A stretch of DNA of 64,000 nt from an uncultured Rhodospirillales bacterium (GTDB taxonomy: Bacteria > Pseudomonadota > Alphaproteobacteria > Rhodospirillales > UBA2165): assembly GCA_913055735.1 (NCBI GenBank), contig CAJXKD010000001.1:1302001-1366000 (forward strand). Direction: 5' to 3'. The notes beneath the pieces were generated by a model. It searched no databases. It was given only the letters and a program-made list of their open reading frames with translations, and was not told the origin of the DNA. Each line of letters starts with the position of its first letter. Position 1 is the first letter of the stretch. The position numbers were made by a program, and so were the translations under genes. This document shows positions 17,109-25,347 of the stretch, in pieces.

Positions 17109-18725
17109 ATGGAGCCCCACATGGACCAGGCCCTCGTATACGAGGCCGTCCCAAGCGTTGGATTACCTGGATATCTGCTCGACCTGGAAAAACGCGCCCA
17201 CAAGGTCCGCGTCGAGGTCGACGGGCAGGTCATCGCCGAGTCGGACCGAACCATCGTACTGCATGAGGCGCGGCTGGCGCCCGTCTATTATTTTCCCCGC
17301 GACGATGTCCGCATGGACCTGCTGGAGCGTGGCGAGCGTGAAACTCTGTGCCCGTTCAAAGGCACGGCCACCCATTGGAATATCCGTGTCGGCACGCATC
17401 TGATCGACAATGCAGCCTGGTCATACGAAGCGCCGTTGGAAGACGTGCGCGAGCTCGAGGGGTACATCGCTTTCTATTGGAACCGTATGGACCGCTGGTT
17501 CGAGGACGGTGGGGAAATCCTTGTCCCTGAGCCCACGGTCAAACCCGCTGCGGTCAATCCGTTGAAGGATTGGTTGGTCAACGAAGCGTGGGACACCAAG
17601 TCGACACCCGAGCTGTTCCGGAAACTCACAGACTGCTTTGTCAACAATGGCATCCCGGTGGATCGGTTCCGTATGATTCTCCGGACCCTGCACCCCTTGC
17701 TGGCGGCGCGCGCTTATTCCTGGGCGAGCGATGCCCCGGAGATCGACGAGTATCTGGCTCCCTACAGCATGCTCGAAACCTCCGAATATCTGGAAAATCC
17801 CTTCGCCGCCATTTTCGAAGGTGCGTCCGGCCTGCGCCGGCGCCTGGAAGGGGCCGACCCGCAGTTGGACTACCCCATCCTCCAGGAATTACGCACAGAA
17901 GGCTTCACCGATTACGTCGCCATGCCGATGATCTTCTCCGATGGCCAGATCAACGTGCTGTCTTTGGCCACCAAACGGGTCGGCGGCTTCTCCACTGACG
18001 AGCTTGGCGCCATCTATGAGATCATGCCGGTGGTGAGCCGTCTGTTCGAGGCGCATTATTTACGGCGCATGGCCATTACATTGTTGGATACCTATCTCGG
18101 CGAGCAGACCGGACGGCGGGTGCTGGAAGGACGCATCAAACGCGGGGACGGCGATAATATCTACGCCGTTATCTGGCTTTGCGACCTGCGTCATTCCACC
18201 GAACTGGCGGATACCATGTCACGCCACGACTATCTCGAACTGCTGAACGAGTTCTTGGAAGTGATGGCGGGATCGGTGCTCGACGCCGGCGGCGAAGTAC
18301 TTCGCTATATCGGCGACGCAGCCCTCGCCATCTTCCCGATCACCGACGATATCGGTCTCGGCGTCCCTGAAGCCACGAAGAAGGCGGCCGACGCCGCCCG
18401 CGACGCGGTGGAGCGCATGGCCACTCTCAACACGGCGCGGCGTGAAGCGGACCAGGAAGAAATCGAATTCGGTATCGGCCTGCACCTCGGCAACGTCATG
18501 TACGGCAATATCGGCGCGCCGGAACGGCTGGAATTCACGGTGGTTGGCTCCGCCGCCAACGAGGCCGCCCGGCTCGAAGAACTCACCAAGCAAACGGGAA
18601 ATCCCATTGCCATCTCGGAACGGTTCAAGCAATGCTATCCGGGCGAGCTGGTCCAGTTGGGCGAATTCCGGTTGCCCGGCCTGGAGGAAATGCGCAAAAT
18701 TTTCACCTTGCCGCGAGAGGGATAA
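17109..18725 (+). CDS. DUF427 - class III nucleotidyl cyclase fusion
   Basis: Soluble cyclase (538 aa) with an unusual sensory front. Numbering from ATG 17109 (GCAGGA just upstream; ATGs at 17028 and 17085 are alternatives), residues about 31-133 are a DUF427 domain with V-Y-Y-F-P-R-D-D-V, C-P-F-K-G-T-A-T-H-W and A-A-W-S-Y-E-A-P signatures. Residues about 155-330 match the helical/GAF-like region found in a group of rhizobial cyclases (I-L-R-T-L-H-P-L). Residues 351-533 are the catalytic domain with metal aspartates D359 (L-C-D-L-R-H-S-T) and D403 (Y-I-G-D-A-A-L-A-I-F). The MBL-fold lipoprotein gene starts five bases after the stop, so the two are probably co-transcribed. Confidence 0.88.
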   Translation: MEPHMDQALVYEAVPSVGLPGYLLDLEKRAHKVRVEVDGQVIAESDRTIVLHEARLAPVYYFPRDDVRMDLLERGERETLCPFKGTATHWNIRVGTHLIDNAAWSYEAPLEDVRELEGYIAFYWNRMDRWFEDGGEILVPEPTVKPAAVNPLKDWLVNEAWDTKSTPELFRKLTDCFVNNGIPVDRFRMILRTLHPLLAARAYSWASDAPEIDEYLAPYSMLETSEYLENPFAAIFEGASGLRRRLEGADPQLDYPILQELRTEGFTDYVAMPMIFSDGQINVLSLATKRVGGFSTDELGAIYEIMPVVSRLFEAHYLRRMAITLLDTYLGEQTGRRVLEGRIKRGDGDNIYAVIWLCDLRHSTELADTMSRHDYLELLNEFLEVMAGSVLDAGGEVLRYIGDAALAIFPITDDIGLGVPEATKKAADAARDAVERMATLNTARREADQEEIEFGIGLHLGNVMYGNIGAPERLEFTVVGSAANEAARLEELTKQTGNPIAISERFKQCYPGELVQLGEFRLPGLEEMRKIFTLPREG

Positions 18726-18730
18726 TCTTC

Positions 18731-19810
18731 ATGTTTGGTATGGCCGGTTTCTTTCGGCTGCGTTTCGTCACATTGGCACTCGCGACGATCATATCGGCAG
18801 GATGCACAGCCAACAGCATCGCCCAAGAATCCTTCTACGACCCCGATAAATATCATCACATGCCCGATGGTTTCCGCAATCTTCCGGGCAGCCTGGAGCG
18901 GGAACATACGCCTTTTCGATTCCTGCGGTTTTTCTTCAAGCGGCTGGCCAAGGAATACAGCGCGCCCACGCTCCCGGAAGGCCATGTTCTGCCGCGCGCC
19001 GAAACGCTGCGCCAATTCGCGGCGGTGAACAGTCCACGCCTGACATGGATCGGACACGCCACGTTCCTCATCTCCATGGATGGACTCAACATCCTGACCG
19101 ACCCGTTCTTCAGCGAGCGCGCCTCACCCTTTACGTTTGCGGGTCCGAAACGCTATGTCGCACCGGCTCTGGAAATAGACGATCTGCCAGCCATCGATGT
19201 CATCGTGATTTCGCACAATCACTATGACTCGTTCGACCTACCGGCGTTGAAGAAACTTGCAACACGCACGCCAGAAACATTGGTTCTGGTTCCGCTGGGT
19301 CTCGGGTCGCTGGTCCGCGAGGCAGGCTTCACCAATTTTCATGAGATGGATTGGTACGACGAGGCCAAGGTGAAGGACGTCACGTTCACATCAACCCCCA
19401 CCATCCATTGGTCCCGGCGCACACTTACCGACACCAATCAAACCTTATGGACAGGGTTCATGATCACCGGGCCGAGCCGGAAAATCTGGTTCGTGGGCGA
19501 CACGGGGTTCGGTCCTGCCTTCGAACGCGACATTGCACCCCGCGTCGGGCCGGCCGATATCGCCATCGTCCCCATCGGCGCCTTCCTGCCGCGCGATTTC
19601 ATGCGCCCCATGCACACGACGCCCGCGGAGGCCCTGAAGCTTGCCCGGATCATGGGGGCGCGGGTCGCCGTCGCCATGCACTGGGGCACCGTTCAGTTGG
19701 GCGAGGATACACCTCGGCAGGGGATGGAAAGATTTTTGGCCGCCAATGAACCGGGCGTAACCAAGAAAATCATGCGGATCGGCGAATCCATCGATCTCGG
19801 CGCGCTGTAG
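18731..19810 (+). CDS. MBL-fold hydrolase, NAPE-PLD-like lipoprotein with altered metal motif
   Basis: Metallo-beta-lactamase-fold protein similar to NAPE-hydrolysing phospholipase D. N-terminus has a lipoprotein signal (hydrophobic stretch then I-I-S-A-G-C, acylated C25), so it is expected to be membrane-tethered in the periplasm. Family landmarks: W-I-G-H-A-T-F-L, T-D-P-F-F-S-E-R-A-S-P, T-I-H-W-S-R-R, G-D-T-G-F, P-M-H-T-T-P and M-H-W-G-T. The main metal motif reads H162-N-H164-Y-D166-S167, whereas the family has H-x-H-x-D-H, so one ligand is serine. The other metal ligands look intact. ATG 18731 is five bases after the cyclase gene; an earlier frame (18632) runs inside that gene. Confidence 0.88.
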   Translation: MFGMAGFFRLRFVTLALATIISAGCTANSIAQESFYDPDKYHHMPDGFRNLPGSLEREHTPFRFLRFFFKRLAKEYSAPTLPEGHVLPRAETLRQFAAVNSPRLTWIGHATFLISMDGLNILTDPFFSERASPFTFAGPKRYVAPALEIDDLPAIDVIVISHNHYDSFDLPALKKLATRTPETLVLVPLGLGSLVREAGFTNFHEMDWYDEAKVKDVTFTSTPTIHWSRRTLTDTNQTLWTGFMITGPSRKIWFVGDTGFGPAFERDIAPRVGPADIAIVPIGAFLPRDFMRPMHTTPAEALKLARIMGARVAVAMHWGTVQLGEDTPRQGMERFLAANEPGVTKKIMRIGESIDLGAL

Positions 19811-19831
19811 ACGTCAAGACCGACCTCCTAT

Positions 19832-20047
19832 TCAGCTTTCGGGAAGATCGATTTCCAGGATCGCCATGTGGAAATCGTAGGACACGTCGCCCTCTTCGTC
19901 GTCCTTGAAAATGACGCCGATAAACTCGTCGCCGATACTGACCTCCACCGAGCCGTCGGACTGAGCACGGTCACGCAGCTTGATGTTCTTATTACCGAAT
20001 TTGTCGCGCAGATACCGCTCAACGCGCTGGATCTCTGTGTCGATCAC
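19832..20047 (-). CDS. DUF3126 family protein
   Basis: Small conserved alphaproteobacterial protein (71 aa) of unknown function. The family signature is clear: R-V-E-R-Y-L-R-D-K-F near the start, G-D-E-F-I-G-V-I in the middle and Y-D-F-H-M-A-I-L-E-I-D-L at the end. Acidic, soluble, one compact domain. A ribosome-binding site GGGGGAGG lies upstream of the ATG. It lies convergent with the MBL gene (21 bp) and about 110 bp downstream of the DMT transporter gene on the same strand; co-transcription is possible but not shown. Confidence 0.9.
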   Translation of the reverse strand: MIDTEIQRVERYLRDKFGNKNIKLRDRAQSDGSVEVSIGDEFIGVIFKDDEEGDVSYDFHMAILEIDLPES

Positions 20048-20154
20048 GGAAACCTCCCCCGATTGGACGTGGCCCCAAACTAGAGCACTATTTCAAGAAT
20101 TGGAACCACTTAGAGGGCAGAATTCGCCGTTTATTTGAGCGGGTTATGGGCCGA

Positions 20155-21042
20155 CTATGCGGCGCTTTTGGCCTCGATCCGCGCCAAATAGGTGGTCGCG
20201 CCGACGATCGCCGCCCCACCGATCCAGGTCCAAACCGACGGTATTTCCGCAAAGAACACGTACCCCGCCAAGGCGGCAAATAGCAGGCGGGTAAAGGCCG
20301 CCGGCGATACCGCCGACGCATCCCCCACTTGATAGGCCTTGGTAATACAGTAGTTGGCAAGGCTGGCGAGCGCCCCGGAAATGACGAACCATCCCCAATG
20401 TTCGAGGGTCGGCCAGGTCCACACATAGAGGCTCAGAACCAACGCAATGGGAACGGACAGGGCGGTCGGATAGGCGATCACGATGGTGACCGAGTCGGTC
20501 CGGGTCATGACCTTGCCGATGATCAGATAGACCGCCCAGAACATAGCGGCAGCGAGTGCGAGCAAGGCACCGGGGGTCACGACCTCGAACCCGGGCCGGA
20601 CAATGATAAGGGTACCCCCAAAGCCGACGCCGGCCGCAACCCACCTTTGAAGACTGGATTTCTCGCCGAGGATCAGCACAGCGAAGATGGCGGCGAAGAT
20701 GGGCTCCAGCATGATCAACGCCGTCGCCTCGGCAAACGGTGTCAGGATCAACGCGTAATACCAAACGATCAACGCCCCGACCTGTAAGATGGTGCGTGCG
20801 CCCATCAAAACCGGTCGCGACGGAATGAGGCTCGCCCGGGGGGCCTTGATGAGCCACGGGATGAGAACGATCGCCCCAAACAGATTGCGGAAAAATACGA
20901 TCTCGAACACATGCAGGTCGTGAGACAGCATGCGGATAATGGAAAAGTTGAGTGAAAACACCAAACCGGACAGGGTCAGCCACATCATACCGCGGAGATT
21001 CTCCGCGCGGGGCAAAACGGCGGTTGGGCTGCCTTCACTCAT
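20155..21042 (-). CDS. EamA/DMT-superfamily transporter
   Basis: Inner-membrane drug/metabolite transporter with two EamA repeats and about ten transmembrane helices in 295 residues. The first repeat has M-M-W-L-T-L-S-G-L-V-F-S-L-N-F and F-F-R-N-L-F-G-A-I-V-L-I-P-W, the second A-M-F-W-A-V-Y-L-I-I-G-K-V and A-L-A-S-L-A-N-Y-C-I-T-K-A. Proteins of this type export or import amino acids, sugars or other small metabolites; substrate cannot be predicted. It is 78 bp downstream of the GST gene, separated by a strong hairpin, so it probably has its own promoter or is partly attenuated. Confidence 0.88.
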   Translation of the reverse strand: MSEGSPTAVLPRAENLRGMMWLTLSGLVFSLNFSIIRMLSHDLHVFEIVFFRNLFGAIVLIPWLIKAPRASLIPSRPVLMGARTILQVGALIVWYYALILTPFAEATALIMLEPIFAAIFAVLILGEKSSLQRWVAAGVGFGGTLIIVRPGFEVVTPGALLALAAAMFWAVYLIIGKVMTRTDSVTIVIAYPTALSVPIALVLSLYVWTWPTLEHWGWFVISGALASLANYCITKAYQVGDASAVSPAAFTRLLFAALAGYVFFAEIPSVWTWIGGAAIVGATTYLARIEAKSAA

Positions 21043-21056
21043 AAATGTTTCTTTCG

Positions 21057-21096
21057 TTCAAAATGAAGGCGTCCCGGGAGGCCCGGCACGCCTTCA
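21057..21096 (-). terminator. hairpin terminator downstream of the GST gene
   Basis: Perfect nine-pair stem TGAAGGCGT (21064-21072) / ACGCCTTCA (21088-21096) with a self-complementary GC-rich loop. On the minus strand it is followed by ATTTTG. On the plus strand GTTATTTTTG follows, so it could act both ways. Confidence 0.65.
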
Positions 21097-21120
21097 GTTA
21101 TTTTTGTCTGTCCGCGGAAG

Positions 21121-21816
21121 TTATTCCGCCGCGGCCACCCCGTCCAGGAATGTCGCCGCATAAACGCCGCGCCGTTGAAGATTCTTCGCATATTCCATGT
21201 CGAAATCCGCCGGCACGGAATTGATGACGCAATCGTCGGCAAGCAGCGCATCGCGCCACGCCTTGACCTTAGGGAAGGCGTCCAAGGCTCCGCGCCCACC
21301 GACCAAGCGGTCGACATAGGTAAAACGCTGCAAGAACGGCGCATAAGCGGCATCGACAAGGCTCAGCTTATCGCCATTAAAATAAGGACCGTCATTGCCA
21401 CGCTCCTTGGTCAACGCCTCTTCCAAGCGCGAAATCACCTTTGGTAACGCGGCAAGCGTCTCGTTCATTTCTTCCTTGGATTTGGCGTAAGTGAACCCGC
21501 TGAACGCCTTCGACCAGTCGGGAACGAAATCGGTCCAGGCCCGGTTGCGGGCCCTTTTAACCGGGTCTTCCGGATGCAGACGGGGCGGTACCGTTTCGTC
21601 GAGAAACTCGGCAATGGCATTGGATTCGAAAAGAATTTCGTCATCGACCTTCAACACCGGTACCTTGCCATGGGGTGAAATCTCAAGGAACCAATCCGGT
21701 TTCTCGCGCAAATTGACGTAGGTGACTTCGAACTCGACATTTTTAGCACGCATAGCAATCACGGCGCGCTGAACCCAGGGTCAAGTCTTCGAACTGATCA
21801 AATGGTATTTGGTCAT
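21121..21816 (-). CDS. glutathione S-transferase with in-frame UGA (predicted selenoprotein)
   Basis: Thioredoxin-fold GST, 231 residues if the UGA at codon 12 (21783-21781) is read as selenocysteine. The ATG at 21816 has GGAGGG eight bases upstream. The product then reads M-T-K-Y-H-L-I-S-S-K-T-Sec-P-W-V-Q-R-A-V-I-A. Homologues carry C-P-x-V-Q-R here, so UGA stands at the catalytic cysteine. Downstream are D-W-F-L-E-I-S-P-H-G-K-V-P-V-L (substrate loop with cis-Pro), E-S-N-A-I-A-E-F-L-D (glutathione-binding) and an alpha-helical C-terminal domain, all intact. A caller that stops at UGA would begin at GTG 21762, losing the first beta strand and the active site, and no ribosome-binding site supports that. 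A SECIS-like hairpin follows the UGA. Alternatives are a nonsense mutation or a sequencing error. Neighbours (DMT transporter, asnB) give no substrate clue. Confidence 0.85.
21745..21770 (-). promoter_or_regulatory. SECIS-like hairpin following the GST UGA
   Basis: On the mRNA, AGCGCGC (21770-21764) pairs with GCGUGCU (21751-21745), seven pairs with one G-U, closing a 12-nt loop CGUGAUUGCUAU with G in the second loop position. The loop begins 18 nt after the UGA. Stem length, loop size and spacing fall within the usual limits for bacterial SECIS elements bound by SelB. Found by eye, not by folding. Confidence 0.6.
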
Positions 21817-21896
21817 AAATAACGCCCTCCGGGGCAAATTTCTCGAGTAGCTTTCCTCATGGTGTCACGGGTGCCCGGCCCGATCAACACGCCCGG

Positions 21897-23708
21897 CTAT
21901 CCCTGTCCGTTCCGCGTTGCCCGTTCATAGACAAACCGGGCCCACCCCCGATAGCCGTAATTCTCCGCACCTTTTTCCGCTTGTGCGTCATTCGCCTCCA
22001 TCACCCATTCGCGGACCGGTATGAAGAAACCCGTCTTTGGCCGATCAAGGATCGCCGCAGGCAAGGGAGTCTTCGGTGTCGACGCCATTTGCCATTTGGT
22101 GGCGGCCAAACCGGCAACCGCCGCAAATAAAGATGCATCGACCAGCGGCGTTCTGATCTCGAGGGAGTGCGCCATCCCCGCCCAGTCGGCATCACGCAAA
22201 AGTTGGTTGCGGAGATACCAAGCCGTTTCCAAGGCCGTGACCTTGGCGCGCGCGCTGTCGACGCCGTCGATTGTATCGGCCAAGCGGGTTATAGGATCGA
22301 GTTGTTGCCAACCGGCCCGCACGAGATCGGGGTCTAGAAACTCCGGGAGTTCCCACGGCAGGAACAGGCCGCGGCGCAATAGGTACGCGCTGGGATAATC
22401 GCCGCCATATTCAAACAGGCTCGCCCATTTTGGCGATGCGCGATGTCTGATCAGCGGCGCGGAGATCGCCCGGAACAGCCGCCCGAATGGGCCTATGCCG
22501 GGAATGCGTCCTAATGATCCTACCAACTTCGGTACTTGGTCGAACGTGTCGTAGCCCCCGAACAACTCATCACCGCCGACACCCGACAAGGCAACCTTGA
22601 GCCCGGCGCCGGCGGCCGCCTTCGCGACGAAATAGGTGTTGATCCCGTCAATGCTCGGCTGATCCATGGCGGTCATCACCTTGTCGGCGTCTTCGCCGAA
22701 ATCCCCGGCTGTCACCCAACGGGTTTGCTGGCGTGTGCCGTAGACAGCGGCGGCGGCTTCGGCCAGCGGCACTTCGTCCCGGGGCGTGCCGGAGAATTCC
22801 TGGAAACCAAGGGTCAGTGTATCGAGAGACGCCCCGCTGGTTTCTGCAGCGAGTGCCATGATGGTCGCCGAATCCAAACCCGAGGACAGGAACACGCCCA
22901 CCGGGACATCGGCAATCATGTGATGGCGGACACTATCGGCTAACGCTTCGCGAAGCCGATCCCGTTTTTCATCGTCCGGCAAGGCCGCGTCAGGCGCCAC
23001 GAACTGCCGGAAATCGAAATAGGTTTTGACCTCGGCAGGTCCGTCTTCGCCGATGCTTAGCCAATGGCCCGCCGGCAATTGGCGGATACCGGCATGAACC
23101 GTATGTGGCTCCGGAATAGACCCGAACAAGAAGAACCCGACGGTTGCCGCCGGGTTTTCCGCCGTATCGACCCGCCCGCCGGCGCACAAGGCCTTAACCT
23201 GAGAGGCTGCGCGTATCGATTTGCCATCGTCCGCGTAATACAACGGCTTGATGCCGAACGGATCGCGCGCCAGAAAAAGACGGCGGCGGCTTTCGTCCCA
23301 AATCGCCATGGCGAACATGCCGCGCAATCGCGGCAGCATCTCCGGCCCGTGGGCATCGAACATATGGAGAAGTACCTCCGTGTCCGATTGGGTTCGGAAG
23401 TGTCGGCCATCGGCCTCCAATTCGGCGCGCAATTCCCTGTAGTTATAGATTTCGCCGTTGTAGGAAATCACGATGCGGCCATTTCGCGCGGCCGGTTCCT
23501 CGAGGATCATAGGCTGCGCGCCGGCCGGGCTGGGATCGATGATTGCCAAACGCCGATGGGCCAGCCCCAGCCGCCCGGTCGCATCAAACCATCGGCCGTC
23601 GCCGTCGGGCCCCCGAGGGATCATGAACCGATTGATTCGGTCCAATTCTTCAAGGTCGACAGGGGGCGCCCCGGCCGCATAGGCGAATATGGCGGCAAAT
23701 CCACACAT
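21897..23708 (-). CDS. asnB: asparagine synthase (glutamine-hydrolysing)
   Basis: Transfers glutamine amide nitrogen to aspartate (or a related acid) using ATP. The N-terminal Ntn amidotransferase begins at M-C-G-F-A-A-I-F: C2 is the nucleophile once Met is removed, which fixes the start at 23708. The frame extends upstream to 23894 but those residues are unrelated. Glutaminase motifs: H-R-R-L-A-I-I-D, S-Y-N-G-E-I-Y-N-Y-R-E-L. The synthetase half has the ATP-binding S-S-G-L-D-S-A-T-I-M and V-G-G-D-E-L-F-G-G-Y. Total 603 aa. Related enzymes amidate cell-surface polymers; beside hldE a lipopolysaccharide-related role is possible, but simple asparagine synthesis remains the default. Divergent from hldE, 168 bp apart. 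Confidence 0.92.
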   Translation of the reverse strand: MCGFAAIFAYAAGAPPVDLEELDRINRFMIPRGPDGDGRWFDATGRLGLAHRRLAIIDPSPAGAQPMILEEPAARNGRIVISYNGEIYNYRELRAELEADGRHFRTQSDTEVLLHMFDAHGPEMLPRLRGMFAMAIWDESRRRLFLARDPFGIKPLYYADDGKSIRAASQVKALCAGGRVDTAENPAATVGFFLFGSIPEPHTVHAGIRQLPAGHWLSIGEDGPAEVKTYFDFRQFVAPDAALPDDEKRDRLREALADSVRHHMIADVPVGVFLSSGLDSATIMALAAETSGASLDTLTLGFQEFSGTPRDEVPLAEAAAAVYGTRQQTRWVTAGDFGEDADKVMTAMDQPSIDGINTYFVAKAAAGAGLKVALSGVGGDELFGGYDTFDQVPKLVGSLGRIPGIGPFGRLFRAISAPLIRHRASPKWASLFEYGGDYPSAYLLRRGLFLPWELPEFLDPDLVRAGWQQLDPITRLADTIDGVDSARAKVTALETAWYLRNQLLRDADWAGMAHSLEIRTPLVDASLFAAVAGLAATKWQMASTPKTPLPAAILDRPKTGFFIPVREWVMEANDAQAEKGAENYGYRGWARFVYERATRNGQG

Positions 23709-23876
23709 TACCGATGGTTCTAAACGGAGACCGGGAGCGCGTCCATTGCGGAATGGATCGCGAGAGCTTTGCATAAAGCATTGAAAACAGAGTACAACAA
23801 CGCCTTGAAGCGGATTGCCTGAACGAATCGCCCGCCTGGGTTTGTTGGCACCGCCGGACGGCAGATAATCAAGATC

Positions 23877-25340
23877 ATGACGGAACCAGCACAACTTATC
23901 GCAGATCTCTCCAAACTCACGGACGCGACCGTCCTTTGCGTCGGTGACGTTATGCTCGATCGGTTCGTCTATGGCGATGTGAACCGAATATCGCCGGAGG
24001 CCCCCATTCCGGTGTTCCGCATCGGACGGCAGACAGAAATGCTGGGTGGTGCGGGGAATGTCTTACGCAATCTCGCGGGGCTCGGCGCAATAGCGCATTT
24101 CGTTTCGGTCACAGGAATTGACGAAGCCGGCCGACGGGTCACCGATCTGGCAGGCGCCTTGGACGGTGTGACGGCGACAATCTATGTCGACGAGGCGCGC
24201 CAGACGTCCATCAAAACCCGCTACATCGCCGGGGGTCAGCAGATGCTGCGGGCAGACGAAGAAACCGTGAATGCCCTCTCTGACGACATCCGTGCACGCG
24301 TCTTGAGGTCGATCGCCGAAAGCGTCAAGTCGGCCGGCGCCGTGGTGCTCGCCGATTATGGCAAAGGCATGTTTACGAACGGCATCGTGCAGGAAATCAT
24401 TACCCTCGCCCACGAACAACGCATCCCTGTGATTATCGACCCGCGAGGGAACCACTATCACCTCTATAAAGGCGCCGATCTTGTTACGCCCAACCGCAAG
24501 GAACTGTCCGACGCGACACAAATGCCGACCGAAGACGATGCCACGATCATCGCCGCCGCAGCGGCACTGATCGACGCGCACGCCTTCAAAGGCGTTCTTG
24601 CAACCCGCAGCGGCGACGGCATGACGCTTATCCGTGGCCCCGAGGAATATCACCACTTTCCTGCCGAGGCCCGGGAGGTTTTCGACGTTTCGGGTGCGGG
24701 CGATACGGTCGTCGCCACCATCGCCGCCGCTTGGGCGGCGGGCCTGCCGCTCGAAGAAGCGGCCAAGCTCGCCAATGTCGCCGCGGGTATCGTCGTCGGC
24801 AAGGTCGGAACGGCCGTCGCCTACGCGAGCGATATGATCGATGCGCTACATGCCCAAGAGCGAGATAGCCACGAAGCGAAAATCAGCCCTGCCGCACCTG
24901 CCGTCGACCGGGCGGAACGCTGGCGCCAGCGAGGCCTGAAAGTCGGTTTGACCAATGGATGTTTCGATCTGTTGCATCCCGGCCATCTTGCGGTTCTCAA
25001 TCAGGCAAAGGCCGCCTGCGACCGGCTCATTGTCGCGCTTAACAGCGACGCCTCGACCAGCCGCCTGAAAGGTCCGGAACGGCCGGTGCAGAACGAGCAC
25101 GCCCGCGCTGCCGTGCTCGCCTCGCTCGAAGCTGTCGACATGGTGGTGATTTTCGAAGAGGACACGCCGGCCAAGCTCATCGAAGCGATCCGCCCGGACG
25201 TCTACGTCAAAGGCGCCGATTATCGGATCGAGGATATCCCGGAAGCAAAGATCGTGCAGGGATATGGGGGTGAAGTGCGCCTAGCCGAACTCGCCGAAGG
25301 GCACAGTACCACTGCGACCATCGCCCGCATCAACCGCTAA
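23877..25340 (+). CDS. hldE: bifunctional heptose-7-phosphate kinase / heptose-1-phosphate adenylyltransferase
   Basis: Makes ADP-D-glycero-D-manno-heptose precursors for the lipopolysaccharide inner core. Residues about 1-325 are a PfkB-type kinase (G-D-V-M-L-D-R-F, G-G-A-G-N-V-L-R-N-L, and the C-terminal D-V-S-G-A-G-D-T-V anion hole with catalytic Asp). Residues about 350-487 are the nucleotidyltransferase with N-G-C-F-D-L-L-H-P-G-H. 487 aa, normal for the fused enzyme. Other heptose genes (gmhA, gmhB, hldD) are not adjacent. It converges on the PBP1A gene with only seven bases between stops. Confidence 0.95.
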   Translation: MTEPAQLIADLSKLTDATVLCVGDVMLDRFVYGDVNRISPEAPIPVFRIGRQTEMLGGAGNVLRNLAGLGAIAHFVSVTGIDEAGRRVTDLAGALDGVTATIYVDEARQTSIKTRYIAGGQQMLRADEETVNALSDDIRARVLRSIAESVKSAGAVVLADYGKGMFTNGIVQEIITLAHEQRIPVIIDPRGNHYHLYKGADLVTPNRKELSDATQMPTEDDATIIAAAAALIDAHAFKGVLATRSGDGMTLIRGPEEYHHFPAEAREVFDVSGAGDTVVATIAAAWAAGLPLEEAAKLANVAAGIVVGKVGTAVAYASDMIDALHAQERDSHEAKISPAAPAVDRAERWRQRGLKVGLTNGCFDLLHPGHLAVLNQAKAACDRLIVALNSDASTSRLKGPERPVQNEHARAAVLASLEAVDMVVIFEEDTPAKLIEAIRPDVYVKGADYRIEDIPEAKIVQGYGGEVRLAELAEGHSTTATIARINR

Positions 25341-25347
25341 GAACGGT

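Noticed and set aside
21121..21762. GST starting at the internal GTG 21762 as an ordinary 213-residue protein
   Set aside because: It would lack the first beta strand and active-site residue, has no ribosome-binding site, and the same frame continues upstream to a well-placed ATG across a single UGA.
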